DNA of 64,000 nucleotides from Micrococcales bacterium 72-143. Lineage in GTDB: Bacteria > Actinomycetota > Actinomycetes > Actinomycetales > Microbacteriaceae. The notes beneath the pieces are model-generated. The model was not told the origin of the DNA and ran no database searches. It saw only the letters and a list, made by a program, of their open reading frames with translations. Each line of letters begins with the position of its first letter. Position 1 is the first letter of the stretch. The stretch spans positions 1,037,325-1,101,324 of the forward strand of contig MKVM01000005.1 of assembly GCA_001898835.1 (NCBI GenBank), given 5' to 3'. Below are positions 31,448-40,241 of the stretch, piece after piece. The position numbers were made by a program, and so were the translations under genes.

Positions 31448-32689
31448 TCAGCCGTTGCCGACGGTGCAGGTCTGGTCGGCGGCGGTCTGGCCGTCGAGTC
31501 CCGAGATCACGACCTTCTCCGAGTAGCTCGGCTGCGCGGAGGGCGTGCCGTCGGGGTCGGGAGACGGCACCTGCGTCGCGTTGGGGTCGGGTTCCGTGCC
31601 GACGCCGTCGCCCGCCTTGTCGAGGCCGATCGCCTGGTCGTTGCGGATCGCATCCATCAGCTGCCCGCCGAGGTTCTTGTTCGGCTGCACCTTGTTCTCG
31701 TAGATGCCTGAGACGCCGGGGCTGCCCGGATACTGCACGAAGGTGATGCGGTCCATGGGGATGCGGCTGAGCGCCTTCGCCATCGCCACCATCGTCGCCG
31801 GCTGCGACAGCTCGGTCGACAACGTCATGTTGTCCTTGGCGACGTTGGCGAGGGAGAGCAGCTTGCCGACGTTGGTGAGGGTGTCCTCCGACTTGAGCTT
31901 CCGCAGCAGTGACGACAGGAAGGCCTGCTGCGAGCTGATGCGCCCCAGGTCCGAGCCGTTGCCGATGCCCTTGCGCGTGCGGAGGAAGGAGAGCGCGTCC
32001 CAACCCTGCAGGGTATGCGTCCCGGCCTCGAGCTGCAGCCCCGACGAGCGGTCGTCGATGGGCGCCGTGAGACACACCGTCACGCCCCCGACGGCGTTCG
32101 ACATGTTCGCGACGCCGTCGAATCCGATCATCGCCGCGTACTGGATCTCGAGGCCCGTGAAGTTCTTCACCACGTTCACGACGCAGGGCAGCCCGCCGTA
32201 GAAGAGGGCGTTGTTGATCGGCAGTCCCGTGCCGACGCCCCACGTCTTGCCGGTCTTCTCGCTGATGCAGCCGGGGAACGGCACGACCATGTCGCGCGGG
32301 ATGCTGACCGCCACCGCACTCGTCTGATCGGCGGAGACGTGCACCAGGATGTTGACGTCGTTCAGGACGGTGTCACGATCGCTGTAGGCGTCGGAGCCCA
32401 CCACGAGGATGTTGAACCCGCCCTCGTAGGCCCCGATCTCGGGGAGCGGCGCCGCCTCGTCGCCGTTGATGTCGACCGAGTTCTTCCCGACGCCGTTCGT
32501 GAACTGGTAGAACCAGATGCCTGCGACGCCGACCGTCGAGACGAGCACCACGGCGAGACCCGCCGCCACGGCGCGGACCACCGTCGCCCACGCCCGGGAG
32601 CGCGGAAGCCGTCCGTGCCGGGCGATGCCGACGGCCTCGACCGCGCGCTGACGTTGCGTACGGTCGCGCCTCAGCTCCGGGTCAGACAT
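31448..32689 (-). CDS. LCP-family cell-wall glycopolymer ligase (3)
   Basis: Third paralogue, 413 residues, with the same plan: basic N-tail containing VEAVGIARHGRLPRSRAW, one membrane helix, an extracellular LCP domain (NILVVGSDAYSDRDTVLND, SIPRDMVVPFPGC) and a C-terminal SEKVVISGLDGQTAADQTC. ATG 32689 gives the same N-terminal length as its paralogues; a longer frame reaches back into the HAD gene. It lies 28 bp downstream of the HAD phosphatase gene, so it probably belongs to the serS-HAD transcription unit. The triplication may give ligases specific for different wall polymers. Confidence 0.9.
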   Translation of the reverse strand: MSDPELRRDRTQRQRAVEAVGIARHGRLPRSRAWATVVRAVAAGLAVVLVSTVGVAGIWFYQFTNGVGKNSVDINGDEAAPLPEIGAYEGGFNILVVGSDAYSDRDTVLNDVNILVHVSADQTSAVAVSIPRDMVVPFPGCISEKTGKTWGVGTGLPINNALFYGGLPCVVNVVKNFTGLEIQYAAMIGFDGVANMSNAVGGVTVCLTAPIDDRSSGLQLEAGTHTLQGWDALSFLRTRKGIGNGSDLGRISSQQAFLSSLLRKLKSEDTLTNVGKLLSLANVAKDNMTLSTELSQPATMVAMAKALSRIPMDRITFVQYPGSPGVSGIYENKVQPNKNLGGQLMDAIRNDQAIGLDKAGDGVGTEPDPNATQVPSPDPDGTPSAQPSYSEKVVISGLDGQTAADQTCTVGNG

Positions 32690-32717
32690 CGAGCCGAGTG
32701 TAGGCGGGAAGACGGAC

Positions 32718-33542
32718 TCAAGCCTGGAAGTACCGTGCGAGAGCGCTGGCCACGCCCTGCTCGAGGTCGGTGCCGGTGACGTCCGTCGACACCGCACGCA
32801 CCTCGTCCGGCGCCTGCCCCATCGCGATCGCGACGCCGCCGCCGGATGCCGCCCACTCGAACATGTCGATGTCGTTGCGGCCGTCGCCCATGACCATCAC
32901 GTGGTCGCGGGCGATGCCCAGCAGCTCGCGCACGTACTCCATGCCGGTGCCCTTGTTGACGCCGTCGGGGGCGATGTCGAGCCACGCCGTCCAGCCGACG
33001 TTGTAGCTGACCTTGTGCAGGCCCATCCGCTCGACGACCTGCAGGAAATCCTCGATCGCGTGGCCCGGCGAGAGCACCACGACGCGCGTGGCGGGCGAGT
33101 CGAGCAGCTCGTCGAACTCCACCTGCAGGCGACCCGCCGCGAGCGCCCCCTCCGGGAACTGGCCCGTGAAGCGGAACATGCCCTCCTCGTCCTCCACGGC
33201 GAAGCTCGCGCCGGCGAGGTGGCCCCGGATGGTGGTGAGCACCTCGCGGGGGTCGAACGTCTCGACGCGGTCGCGCACCCAGCCGATGGGCGCCTCCTTG
33301 TCGCGGCGCATGACGATCGCGCCGTTCGCGCACACGGCGTAGGAGGGGGTGATCCCGAGCCGGTCGATCACGGGGAGGGTCATCGACACCGAGCGGCCGG
33401 TGGACAGCATCACCTCATGCCCGAGGTCGCGCACGCGCCGGATCTCGGATGCGACCCGCGGGTCGAGCTCGCCGTCCTCGGTGAGCACGGTGCCGTCGAT
33501 GTCGAGGCCGATGAGCCATCGATCCCCGCGTGCGAGCGTCAT
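32718..33542 (-). CDS. HAD-superfamily Cof-type phosphatase
   Basis: A 274-residue HAD IIB hydrolase. Motif I is [12 protein letters not shown] with the nucleophile and acid aspartates, motif II is LSTGRS, and motif IV is [12 protein letters not shown]; the cap domain lies between. Such enzymes dephosphorylate sugar phosphates, nucleotides or pyridoxal phosphate; specificity is not predictable. The start at 33542 overlaps the serS stop (ATGA), so it is translationally coupled to serS, a neighbourhood I believe is common in actinobacteria. Confidence 0.88.
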   Translation of the reverse strand: MTLARGDRWLIGLDIDGTVLTEDGELDPRVASEIRRVRDLGHEVMLSTGRSVSMTLPVIDRLGITPSYAVCANGAIVMRRDKEAPIGWVRDRVETFDPREVLTTIRGHLAGASFAVEDEEGMFRFTGQFPEGALAAGRLQVEFDELLDSPATRVVVLSPGHAIEDFLQVVERMGLHKVSYNVGWTAWLDIAPDGVNKGTGMEYVRELLGIARDHVMVMGDGRNDIDMFEWAASGGGVAIAMGQAPDEVRAVSTDVTGTDLEQGVASALARYFQA

Positions 33543-34816
33543 CGCACGGGCTCCAGCACGTCGAGGCCCAGGTACGGTCGCAGCACCTCCGGCACGACGA
33601 CCGAGCCGTCGGCCCGCTGATGCGTCTCCAGCAGCGCCACGATCCACCGGGTCGTCGCGAGGGTGCCGTTGAGCGTGGCCACCGGGGCCGTCTTCCCGTC
33701 GGCCCCGCGCTGGCGGATGTCGAGGCGGCGCGCCTGGAAGGTCGTGCAGTTGCTCGTCGAGGTGAGCTCGCGGTAGGCGTCCTGCGTCGGCACCCACGCC
33801 TCCACGTCGAATTTGCGCGCCGCGCTCGTGCCGAGGTCGCCCGCCGCCGTGTCGATGACGCGGTACGCGAGGCCGAGGCTCTGCAGCATGCCCTCCTGCA
33901 GGGCGAGCAGGCGCTCGTGCTCGGCCTCGGCATCCGCGGGGTCGATGTAGCTGAACATCTCGAGCTTCTGGAACTGGTGCACGCGGATGATGCCGCGGGT
34001 GTCCTTGCCGCCCGAGCCCGCCTCGCGCCGGTAGCAGGTGGAGAGGCCGGCGTAGCGCAGCGGACCCGCCGAGACGTCGATGATCTCGTCCTTGTGGTAC
34101 CCGGCGAGCGCCACCTCGCTCGTGCCGGTCAGGTAGAGCTCGTCGCGCTCGAGGTAGTAGATCTCGTCGGCGTGCGCGCCGAGGAAGCCCGTGCCGGCCA
34201 TGATGTCGGGGCGCACGAGGGTGGGCGTGATGAGCGGCGTGAAGCCGGCCTCGAGGGCGCGCTGCATGCCGAGCTGCACGAGCGCGAGCTCGAGCCTGGC
34301 GCCGACGCCCTTCAGGAAGTAGAACCGGGCACCCGAGACCTTCGCGCCGCGCTCCATGTCGATCGCGTCGAGCAGCTCGCCGAGGGCCAGGTGGTCGCGC
34401 GGCCCGTCCGGGAACCCGGCCGGGTCGAAAGCGCGCCGCTCGCCCACCTCGCGCAGGGTCACGAAGTCGTCCTCGCCGCCGGCGGGCACCCCGTCGAGCA
34501 CGATGTTCGGGATGCCGCCCGCCACCTCGGCGAAGCGGACCTCGGCATCCGACGCCACCGCCTGCGCGTTCTTCACGCGCGCGGCGAGCTCCTGCGCCTG
34601 GGCGACGAGCTGGGCCTTCTCGTCCTTCGGGGCCTGCGCGACGCGCTTCCCGAACGCGTTCTGCTCGGCGCGCAGCGCCTCGAACGAGGTGATGGCCGCA
34701 CGGCGGGCGGTGTCGGCCGCGAGGGCCTCGTCGACGAGCTCCACGGATGCCCCCCGACGCTCCTGCGAGGCTCGCACGGCATCCGGGTTCTCACGCAGCA
34801 GCAGGGGGTCGATCAC
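33539..34816 (-). CDS. serS: Seryl-tRNA synthetase
   Basis: A 425-residue class II aminoacyl-tRNA synthetase that charges tRNA-Ser (and tRNA-Sec). The N-terminal long coiled-coil arm (about 30-105) contacts the long variable arm of tRNA-Ser. The catalytic core has the TXE loop ([10 protein letters not shown]), motif 2 ([20 protein letters not shown]) and motif 3 ([16 protein letters not shown]). Length and motifs are normal. The GTG start at 34816 begins with the conserved [12 protein letters not shown]. It heads a unit with the HAD phosphatase and probably the LCP(3) gene, and three serine tRNA genes lie within 26 kb upstream of it in the window. Confidence 0.96.
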   Translation of the reverse strand: MIDPLLLRENPDAVRASQERRGASVELVDEALAADTARRAAITSFEALRAEQNAFGKRVAQAPKDEKAQLVAQAQELAARVKNAQAVASDAEVRFAEVAGGIPNIVLDGVPAGGEDDFVTLREVGERRAFDPAGFPDGPRDHLALGELLDAIDMERGAKVSGARFYFLKGVGARLELALVQLGMQRALEAGFTPLITPTLVRPDIMAGTGFLGAHADEIYYLERDELYLTGTSEVALAGYHKDEIIDVSAGPLRYAGLSTCYRREAGSGGKDTRGIIRVHQFQKLEMFSYIDPADAEAEHERLLALQEGMLQSLGLAYRVIDTAAGDLGTSAARKFDVEAWVPTQDAYRELTSTSNCTTFQARRLDIRQRGADGKTAPVATLNGTLATTRWIVALLETHQRADGSVVVPEVLRPYLGLDVLEPVR

Positions 34817-34857
34817 GCCTCAAGTCTAGGAGGCTGCCGACGCTCGGACTCATGGCC

Positions 34858-34863
34858 TACTTT
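34858..34863 (+). promoter_or_regulatory. TACTTT -10 box for a possible leaderless transcript
   Basis: TACTTT fits the actinobacterial TANNNT -10 consensus and ends six bases before ATG 34870. That places the transcription start at or next to the start codon, which would also explain the missing Shine-Dalgarno sequence. Confidence 0.35.
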
Positions 34864-34869
34864 GAGACC

Positions 34870-35871
34870 ATGACGCCCCCCGACGCCGCGAAGCCGAAGC
34901 GGGCGGCGGTCGTCTACAACCCCGTCAAGGTCGACGTCGAACGCCTGCGCGCGGCGGTCGCGGTGGCGGAGAGCGAGCACGGCTGGGCGAAGAGCCTCTG
35001 GCTGGAGACGAGCGAGGACGACCCCGGCATCGGGCAGGGCCGGCAGGCGGTGCGGGAGGGGGCGGACGTCGTGATCGCCGCGGGCGGCGACGGCACGGTG
35101 AGGGCGGTCGCCGAGGCGCTGCAGAACACGGGCGTCGCGCTCAGCCTGCTGCCGTCGGGTACCGGCAACCTGCTGGCCCGCAACCTGGGGCTCGACGTCA
35201 ACACCAACCACCTCGAGGCGTCGGTCGACCTGGCGTTCACGGGTACCGACTCCGCCATCGACGTGGGCGTGGTCGAGGTCGACCGTCCCGACGGCAGCAC
35301 CGAGACCCACTCCTTCGTCGTGATGGCGGGCCTCGGCCTCGACGCGAAGATGATCGCCAACACCAACCCCGAGCTCAAGAAGCGGGTGGGCTGGCTCGCA
35401 TACGTCGACGCGATCGGCCGCTCGCTCGTCGACAAGGAGGTGCTGCGCATCCGCTACCGCCTCGACGGGGGCGAGGAGCGCAGCACGCGCGCGCACACCG
35501 TGATGGTGGGCAACTGCGGCACGCTGCCCGGCAACATCCAGCTGCTGCCCGACGCGGAGATCGACGACGGGCTCTTCGACATCGTCGCGCTGCGGCCGGA
35601 GGGCTTCGGCGGATGGGCGCGCGTCTGGGTCGGGATCGTGTGGGAGAACGGGGTGCTGCGACGCAGCCAGGCCGGGCGCATGCTGCTCGACCTGCGGCAG
35701 AAGCCGGTCCGGGCGCTGCGCTACCTGCGCGGACGCCGCATCGAGGGCCGCCTCGACCGGCCGGAGGAGTTCGAGCTCGACGGCGACGAGTTCGGCGAGG
35801 TGGTCGCGTTCCGCGCCCACGTGGATCCCGCGGCGCTCGTGGTTCGCCTCCCGCGCGCCTCCGCTGGGTGA
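34870..35871 (+). CDS. Diacylglycerol kinase-like lipid kinase (DAGK/LcbA family)
   Basis: A 333-residue member of the soluble diacylglycerol/sphingosine-type lipid kinases. It shows the phosphate-binding start AAVVYNPVKVD, the glycine-rich IAAGGDGTVRAVAEAL motif (about 70-86), LLPSGTGNLLARNL, and the C-terminal EFELDGDEFG segment. It would phosphorylate diacylglycerol or a similar lipid. ATG 34870 (MTPPDAAK) is preferred to 34852 because it sits at leaderless distance from a TACTTT box. The gene is divergent from serS with 53 bp between. The end of the gene overlaps a dispersed 37-bp repeat. Confidence 0.88.
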   Translation: MTPPDAAKPKRAAVVYNPVKVDVERLRAAVAVAESEHGWAKSLWLETSEDDPGIGQGRQAVREGADVVIAAGGDGTVRAVAEALQNTGVALSLLPSGTGNLLARNLGLDVNTNHLEASVDLAFTGTDSAIDVGVVEVDRPDGSTETHSFVVMAGLGLDAKMIANTNPELKKRVGWLAYVDAIGRSLVDKEVLRIRYRLDGGEERSTRAHTVMVGNCGTLPGNIQLLPDAEIDDGLFDIVALRPEGFGGWARVWVGIVWENGVLRRSQAGRMLLDLRQKPVRALRYLRGRRIEGRLDRPEEFELDGDEFGEVVAFRAHVDPAALVVRLPRASAG

Positions 35872-35898
35872 GTAGCCGCGCGGCGGCGTATCGAAACC
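35862..35898 (+). repeat. Dispersed 37-bp repeat, copy A
   Basis: CGCTGGGTGAGTAGCCGCGC continuing to GTATCGAAACC. It matches the copy at 60835-60872 at 35 of 37 positions. It covers the last codons and stop of the lipid-kinase gene and the gap to convergent pheA. It contains GCCGCGCGGCGGC-like dyad symmetry and may be a REP-type or terminator element. Confidence 0.7.
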
Positions 35899-35905
35899 CC
35901 GCGCC

Positions 35906-36832
35906 TCACAGCGCGTCGGGCGCCCCCGACAGGATGTCGCGCAGCCAGTCGCGCGCGTCGATGAACACCTGGTCGTCGTAGCGGCCCGTCACCTCGATGC
36001 GCTGCTTGTCGGCCCGCGGGTACGAGCCGAGGAACTGCACGCTCGGGCTGAACCGCTTGAGGCCCAGCAGCGCATCCGCGACGCGCTCGTCGAGCACGTG
36101 GCCGTCGAGGTCGACGATGAAGCGGTACCGGCCGAGCGCGTCGCCGATGGGACGCGACTCGAGCAGGCTGAGGTTGACGCCGCGGGTGGCGAACTGCTCG
36201 AGCATCTCGACGAGCGCGCCGGGCTGGTCGGTCGGCAGCTCGACGATGACGCTCGTCTTGTCGGCGCCCGTGCGCGGCGGGATGGCGCGCGAGCGCGACA
36301 CGAGCACGAAGCGCGTCACGGCCTCCGGGTTGTCGGCGATGTCCTCGGCGAGCACGACGAGCGGCAGGTGCTCGGTGATGCCGGGCGGGGCGATCGCCGC
36401 ATCCGCGTTCCGCGACTCGAGCAGCTCGGCGGGCGCCGCGACGTTCGAGGTCGACGGGATGTGGCCGTGGCTCGGCAGGGTCGCGTCGAGCCACAGGTGG
36501 CACTGGGCGTACGCGACGGGGTGCGCGTTGATGACCTTCACGTCCTCGAGGCGCGTGCCGGGACGGCCGACGAGCTGGAAGTTGACGGCCACCAGGTACT
36601 CGCCCACGATCCGCAGCCCCGGGATGTTGGCGAGCGCGTCCTGGGTGGCGGAGACCCCGCCCTCGACGGAGTTCTCGATCGCGATCATCGCCGCCGTGCT
36701 GCGGCCGCTCACGACGTCGTCGAGCGCCTCGCCCACGTTGTTGACGGAGCGCCACTCCTCGCCCGCCGCCTCCGGCACCTGCGCGAGCGCCGCCCAGGTG
36801 AAGGTGCCCGCGGGACCGAGGTAGCTGTACAC
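35906..36832 (-). CDS. pheA: Prephenate dehydratase
   Basis: A 308-residue monofunctional enzyme converting prephenate to phenylpyruvate in phenylalanine synthesis. The catalytic PDT domain (about 1-190) begins YSYLGPAGTFTWAAL and carries NSVEGGV and the TRFVLVSR motif with the catalytic Thr-Arg-Phe. The C-terminal ACT domain (about 205-285) has PGALVEML and ESRPIGDALGRYRFIVD, the phenylalanine-binding ESRP motif, so feedback inhibition by Phe is expected. Length fits the family. It is convergent with the lipid-kinase gene and divergent from pgm by 65 bp. Confidence 0.95.
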   Translation of the reverse strand: MYSYLGPAGTFTWAALAQVPEAAGEEWRSVNNVGEALDDVVSGRSTAAMIAIENSVEGGVSATQDALANIPGLRIVGEYLVAVNFQLVGRPGTRLEDVKVINAHPVAYAQCHLWLDATLPSHGHIPSTSNVAAPAELLESRNADAAIAPPGITEHLPLVVLAEDIADNPEAVTRFVLVSRSRAIPPRTGADKTSVIVELPTDQPGALVEMLEQFATRGVNLSLLESRPIGDALGRYRFIVDLDGHVLDERVADALLGLKRFSPSVQFLGSYPRADKQRIEVTGRYDDQVFIDARDWLRDILSGAPDAL

Positions 36833-36897
36833 GTCCGCGAGCCTAGCGGGCGCCGGAACGCTGGACCCTGCTCGGGCGGGAGCGGGATGATGGGCGC

Positions 36898-38517
36898 ATG
36901 ACCTCCCGCGCAGGCACCCCCGCCCAGCCGTCCGACCTCGTCGACGTGCACGAGCTCGTCGACGCGTACTACACGCGCACCCCCGACATGGCGGATGCCG
37001 CGCAGCGCGTCGTGTTCGGCACGAGCGGGCACCGCGGGTCGAGCCTCGACGGGGCGTTCACCGAGACGCACATCGCCGCGATCACGCAGGCGATCGTCGA
37101 GTACCGCACCGCCCAGGGGGTCTCGGGCCCGCTGTTCGTGGGCGCAGACACGCACGGCCTCTCCGCGCCCGCGCAGACGACGGCCCTCGGCGTGCTGGAG
37201 GCGAACGGCGTGCACGCGCTCGCCGACGAGTTCGACGACTACGTGCCGACGCCCGCGCTCAGCCGCGCCATCATCCGGTACAACACCGAGCACCCGGGCG
37301 AGCCGCAGGCCGACGGCATCGTCATCACGCCGAGCCACAACCCGCCGCGCGACGGCGGCTTCAAGTACAACCCGCCGCACGGCGGCCCCGCCGACTCGGA
37401 TGCCACCGGCTGGATCGCCGCCCGCGCCAACGCGATCATCGAGGGCGGCAACCGCGAGGTGCGCTTCGCCGAGCCGAGCGCGGTCGACAGCTACGACTTC
37501 CGCGGCGCCTACGTCGACGACCTCGCGAATGTGCTCGACATGGACGCGATCGCGGCGTCCGGACTGAAGCTCGGCGCCGATCCGCTGGGCGGCGCGAGCG
37601 TGAACTACTGGGCGCTCATCGCCGAGCGGTATGGCCTCGACCTGGAGGTCGTGAACCCCGCGGTCGACCCGACGTGGTCGTTCATGACGCTCGACTGGGA
37701 CGAGAAGATCCGGATGGACCCGTCCTCGCCGTCGGCCATGGCATCCGTCGTCGCGCGCGCCGGCGACTACGCGATCCTCACCGGCAACGACGCCGACGCC
37801 GACCGGCACGGCATCGTGACGCCCGACGGGGGGCTCATGAACCCCAACCACTACCTGGCCGTCGCGATCCAGTACCTGTACGCGCACCGCCCCGGCTGGC
37901 GCCCGGATGCCGCGATCGGCAAGACGCTCGTGTCGAGCTCGATGATCGACCGCGTCGCGGCGTCGCTCGGGCGGAGGCTGTGGGAGGTGCCGGTCGGCTT
38001 CAAGTGGTTCGTGCCGGGTCTCGTGGACGGATCGGTCGGCTTCGGCGGCGAGGAGAGCGCGGGGGCGAGCTTCCTGACCCGCGACGGCAGGGCCTGGACG
38101 ACCGACAAGGACGGCATCCTGTTGGCGCTGCTCGCGGCCGAGATCCGCGCCGTCACCGGCAGGAGCCCGAGCGAGCTGTACCGCGAGCTGACGGCCGAGT
38201 TCGGCGACCCGGCCTACGCCCGGGTGGACGCCGCGGCGACGCCGGAGCAGAAGGCGCGGCTCGGCAAACTGTCCGGCGACGACATCACGGCGACCGAGCT
38301 CGCCGGCGACCCGATCACGGCGCGCCTCTCGCACGCGCCCGGCAACGGCGCGGCGATCGGCGGCGTCAAGGTGCAGAGCGAGCACGCGTGGTTCGCGGCG
38401 CGCCCGTCCGGCACCGAGAACGTGTACAAGATCTACGCCGAGTCGTTCCGCGGCCCCGAGCACCTGGCCCTCGTGCAGGCCGAGGCGAAGCGCATCGTCG
38501 ACGCCGCCCTCGCCTGA
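36898..38517 (+). CDS. pgm: Phosphoglucomutase (alpha-D-glucose phosphate-specific)
   Basis: A 539-residue alpha-phosphohexomutase that interconverts glucose 1- and glucose 6-phosphate. Key sites are visible: FGTSGHRG near the N-terminus, the phosphoserine loop TPSHNPPRDGG (about 142-152), the metal-binding NDADADRHG (about 297-305), the sugar-binding GGEESAGAS (about 383-391) and the phosphate-binding RPSGTENVYK near the end. It lies divergent from pheA. It links sugar uptake by the downstream cellobiose cassette to glycogen, trehalose and wall-sugar synthesis, although it has its own promoter region and ends in a long inverted repeat. Confidence 0.95.
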   Translation: MTSRAGTPAQPSDLVDVHELVDAYYTRTPDMADAAQRVVFGTSGHRGSSLDGAFTETHIAAITQAIVEYRTAQGVSGPLFVGADTHGLSAPAQTTALGVLEANGVHALADEFDDYVPTPALSRAIIRYNTEHPGEPQADGIVITPSHNPPRDGGFKYNPPHGGPADSDATGWIAARANAIIEGGNREVRFAEPSAVDSYDFRGAYVDDLANVLDMDAIAASGLKLGADPLGGASVNYWALIAERYGLDLEVVNPAVDPTWSFMTLDWDEKIRMDPSSPSAMASVVARAGDYAILTGNDADADRHGIVTPDGGLMNPNHYLAVAIQYLYAHRPGWRPDAAIGKTLVSSSMIDRVAASLGRRLWEVPVGFKWFVPGLVDGSVGFGGEESAGASFLTRDGRAWTTDKDGILLALLAAEIRAVTGRSPSELYRELTAEFGDPAYARVDAAATPEQKARLGKLSGDDITATELAGDPITARLSHAPGNGAAIGGVKVQSEHAWFAARPSGTENVYKIYAESFRGPEHLALVQAEAKRIVDAALA

Positions 38518-38529
38518 CCGGGACTCCAC

Positions 38530-38594
38530 CCGCTGAGTGGCCGGTTCCGGGCCTCATCCTGTCGTTATGGGGCCCAGAACCGACCACTCAGCGG
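38530..38594. repeat. Long imperfect inverted repeat after pgm
   Basis: The arms CCGCTGAGTGGCCGGTTC.. (38530-38553) and ..GAACCGACCACTCAGCGG (38571-38594) pair over about 24 bp with two or three mismatches around a 17-base loop. It could act as a bidirectional terminator for pgm. It is much longer than a usual terminator stem and may be a member of a dispersed palindromic repeat family. Confidence 0.6.
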
Positions 38595-38647
38595 AGGATG
38601 GCGTGAGCCGCTTGCGGGGGTCGAACACGCTGTCTAGTTGCGCGCCG

Positions 38648-38661
38648 TGGGAGCGCTCTCT
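38648..38661. promoter_or_regulatory. CebR-like operator O1
   Basis: TGGGAGCGCTCTCT matches the known Streptomyces CebR operator TGGGAGCGCTCCCA at 12 of 14 positions. It lies about 90 bp upstream of the -35 box, a position suited to repressor looping with the two downstream operators. Confidence 0.7.
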
Positions 38662-38737
38662 TGACGACAAACGGGTCGATTTACAGTGCTTTGACCTGGG
38701 CTTTTCCTTCGTTGCCAATTCGTTGCATTTCTCCGTG

Positions 38738-38767
38738 TTGACACGGCTCGCGGAGCGTGCGTATCGT
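38738..38767 (+). promoter_or_regulatory. Promoter of the cebEFG-bglC operon
   Basis: A consensus -35 TTGACA (38738-38743), 18-bp spacer and -10 TATCGT (38762-38767). The transcription start should fall near 38774, just ahead of two CebR-like operators, so bound repressor would block initiation or early elongation. Confidence 0.65.
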
Positions 38768-38781
38768 TGCCCCCGATTTCG

Positions 38782-38819
38782 TGAGAGCGCTCCCACGGGG
38801 CTTCGTGAGAGCGCTCCCA
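38782..38819. promoter_or_regulatory. CebR-like operators O2 and O3
   Basis: Two identical TGAGAGCGCTCCCA sites at 38782-38795 and 38806-38819, 24 bp apart. Each differs from the palindromic TGGGAGCGCTCCCA consensus at one base. They lie between the predicted transcription start and the first gene, on the same helical face to within about a third of a turn. Confidence 0.8.
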
Positions 38820-38857
38820 CCGAGATCGTCCCCATCCACGCACACAAAGGAGTGACC

Positions 38858-40156
38858 GTGAAGTTCTCACGACGCACCGCCACTGTCGCCGTGGTCGCCG
38901 GTACCGCATCCCTCGCCCTGGTTCTCTCCGGGTGCTCGACGGATGGCGGCAACGGCGGCAACAGCGACGAGCCCATCACCCTGACGATCACGACCTTCGG
39001 CACCATGGGTATCGACGCCAACTACGCGGCGTACGAGAAGGCCCACCCGAACGTCAAGATCGAGGCGACCAACCTCGAGAACGGTGGCGCAGCCCGCGAC
39101 GACGCGTACGCGAAGATCGCGGCCGGCACCGGCCTCAGCGACGTCGTCGCCATCGAGGAGGGCTGGCTCTCCACGATCGCCGAGGTCTCCAACGCCTTCG
39201 TCGACCTGCGCGACTACGGCATCGAGGACCACAAGAGCGACTGGCTCGACTGGAAGTACGCCCAGGGCACCGACGCCGACGGCCGCGTGTTCGCCGCCGG
39301 CCTCGACATCGGCCCGCAGGGTCTCTGCTTCCGCGGCGACCTGCTCGAGAAGGCCGGCCTCCCCGGCGACCGTGACGGCTTCGCCGAGGCCATCGGCGGC
39401 GAGAACGCCACCTGGGAGTCGTTCTTCGAGTTCGGCCAGAAGTACACGGCCGCGACGGGCAAGCCGTTCTACCACAACCCGTCGTTCTTCTTCAACTCCT
39501 TCGTGAACCAGCAGGCCGAGGGCTACTACAAGAAGGACGGCACGACGCTCAACGTCAAGGACAACGCCGCCCTCAAGGGCCAGCTCGACCTGATCGTCAA
39601 GAACGCCAACATCGGCGCCGGCCTCGACGCCTGGGGTGTCGCGGAGCAGGCCAAGGCCGACGACTTCGCGGTCTACGTCTGCCCGTCGTGGATGCTCGGC
39701 GTCGTGAAGGGCTACTACGACCAGGGCACCACCGGCACCGGCTGGGACTTCGCCGACGTGCTGCCGGGCGGCGCCGCCAACTGGGGTGGCTCGTTCCTCG
39801 GCGTCTCCGAGTCGTCGGAGCACAAGGAGGCCGCGGCCGACCTCGCCCTCTGGCTCGCCGAGCCCGAGCAGCAGGCTGCCGCCTTCGAGGCCGCGGGTCC
39901 GTTCCCGTCGACCCTGAAGGGCCAGGAGCTCGTCAAGAGCGCCACCGACGCGTTCTTCAACGACGCGCCGACCGGCGAGATCTTCGCCAACCGCTCGAAG
40001 GGTGTCGTCGCCCAGGTGAAGGGTCCGGAGGACTCCAACATCCAGGACAACGTCTTCGGCCCCGTGCTGACGGACATCGGTCAGGGCAAGTACACCAACG
40101 GTGACGACGCCTGGGCCGCCGCGATGACGCTGTTCGACCAGCTCATCAAGCAGTAA
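38858..40156 (+). CDS. cebE: Sugar ABC transporter substrate-binding lipoprotein, CebE-like
   Basis: A 432-residue extracellular solute-binding protein. A type II signal peptide with basic start (KFSRRTATVAVV) ends in the lipobox LVLSGC, with Cys24 as the lipidated residue, followed by a Gly/Asn/Asp-rich linker and the two-lobed binding fold. The GTG start at 38858 follows AAAGGAG. It captures an oligosaccharide for the permeases encoded next; the operators, the GH1 enzyme and the LacI regulator in the same cluster suggest cellobiose or cellotriose. A strong hairpin separates it from the permease genes, which would raise its level relative to them. Confidence 0.85.
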   Translation: MKFSRRTATVAVVAGTASLALVLSGCSTDGGNGGNSDEPITLTITTFGTMGIDANYAAYEKAHPNVKIEATNLENGGAARDDAYAKIAAGTGLSDVVAIEEGWLSTIAEVSNAFVDLRDYGIEDHKSDWLDWKYAQGTDADGRVFAAGLDIGPQGLCFRGDLLEKAGLPGDRDGFAEAIGGENATWESFFEFGQKYTAATGKPFYHNPSFFFNSFVNQQAEGYYKKDGTTLNVKDNAALKGQLDLIVKNANIGAGLDAWGVAEQAKADDFAVYVCPSWMLGVVKGYYDQGTTGTGWDFADVLPGGAANWGGSFLGVSESSEHKEAAADLALWLAEPEQQAAAFEAAGPFPSTLKGQELVKSATDAFFNDAPTGEIFANRSKGVVAQVKGPEDSNIQDNVFGPVLTDIGQGKYTNGDDAWAAAMTLFDQLIKQ

Positions 40157-40171
40157 GCACCGCACCACCAC

Positions 40172-40207
40172 GGATGCGGCCCCCGGCCAGACCCGGGGGC
40201 CGCATCC
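40172..40207 (+). terminator. Intercistronic hairpin between cebE and cebF
   Basis: A perfect 15-bp stem (GGATGCGGCCCCCGG at 40172-40186 paired with 40193-40207) closes a 6-base loop. There is no U-run. It most likely stabilises the cebE message or partly terminates, so that binding protein outnumbers permeases. Confidence 0.75.
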
Positions 40208-40241
40208 CACCCCACCCGAGCACATCACGTAAGGCATCAGG

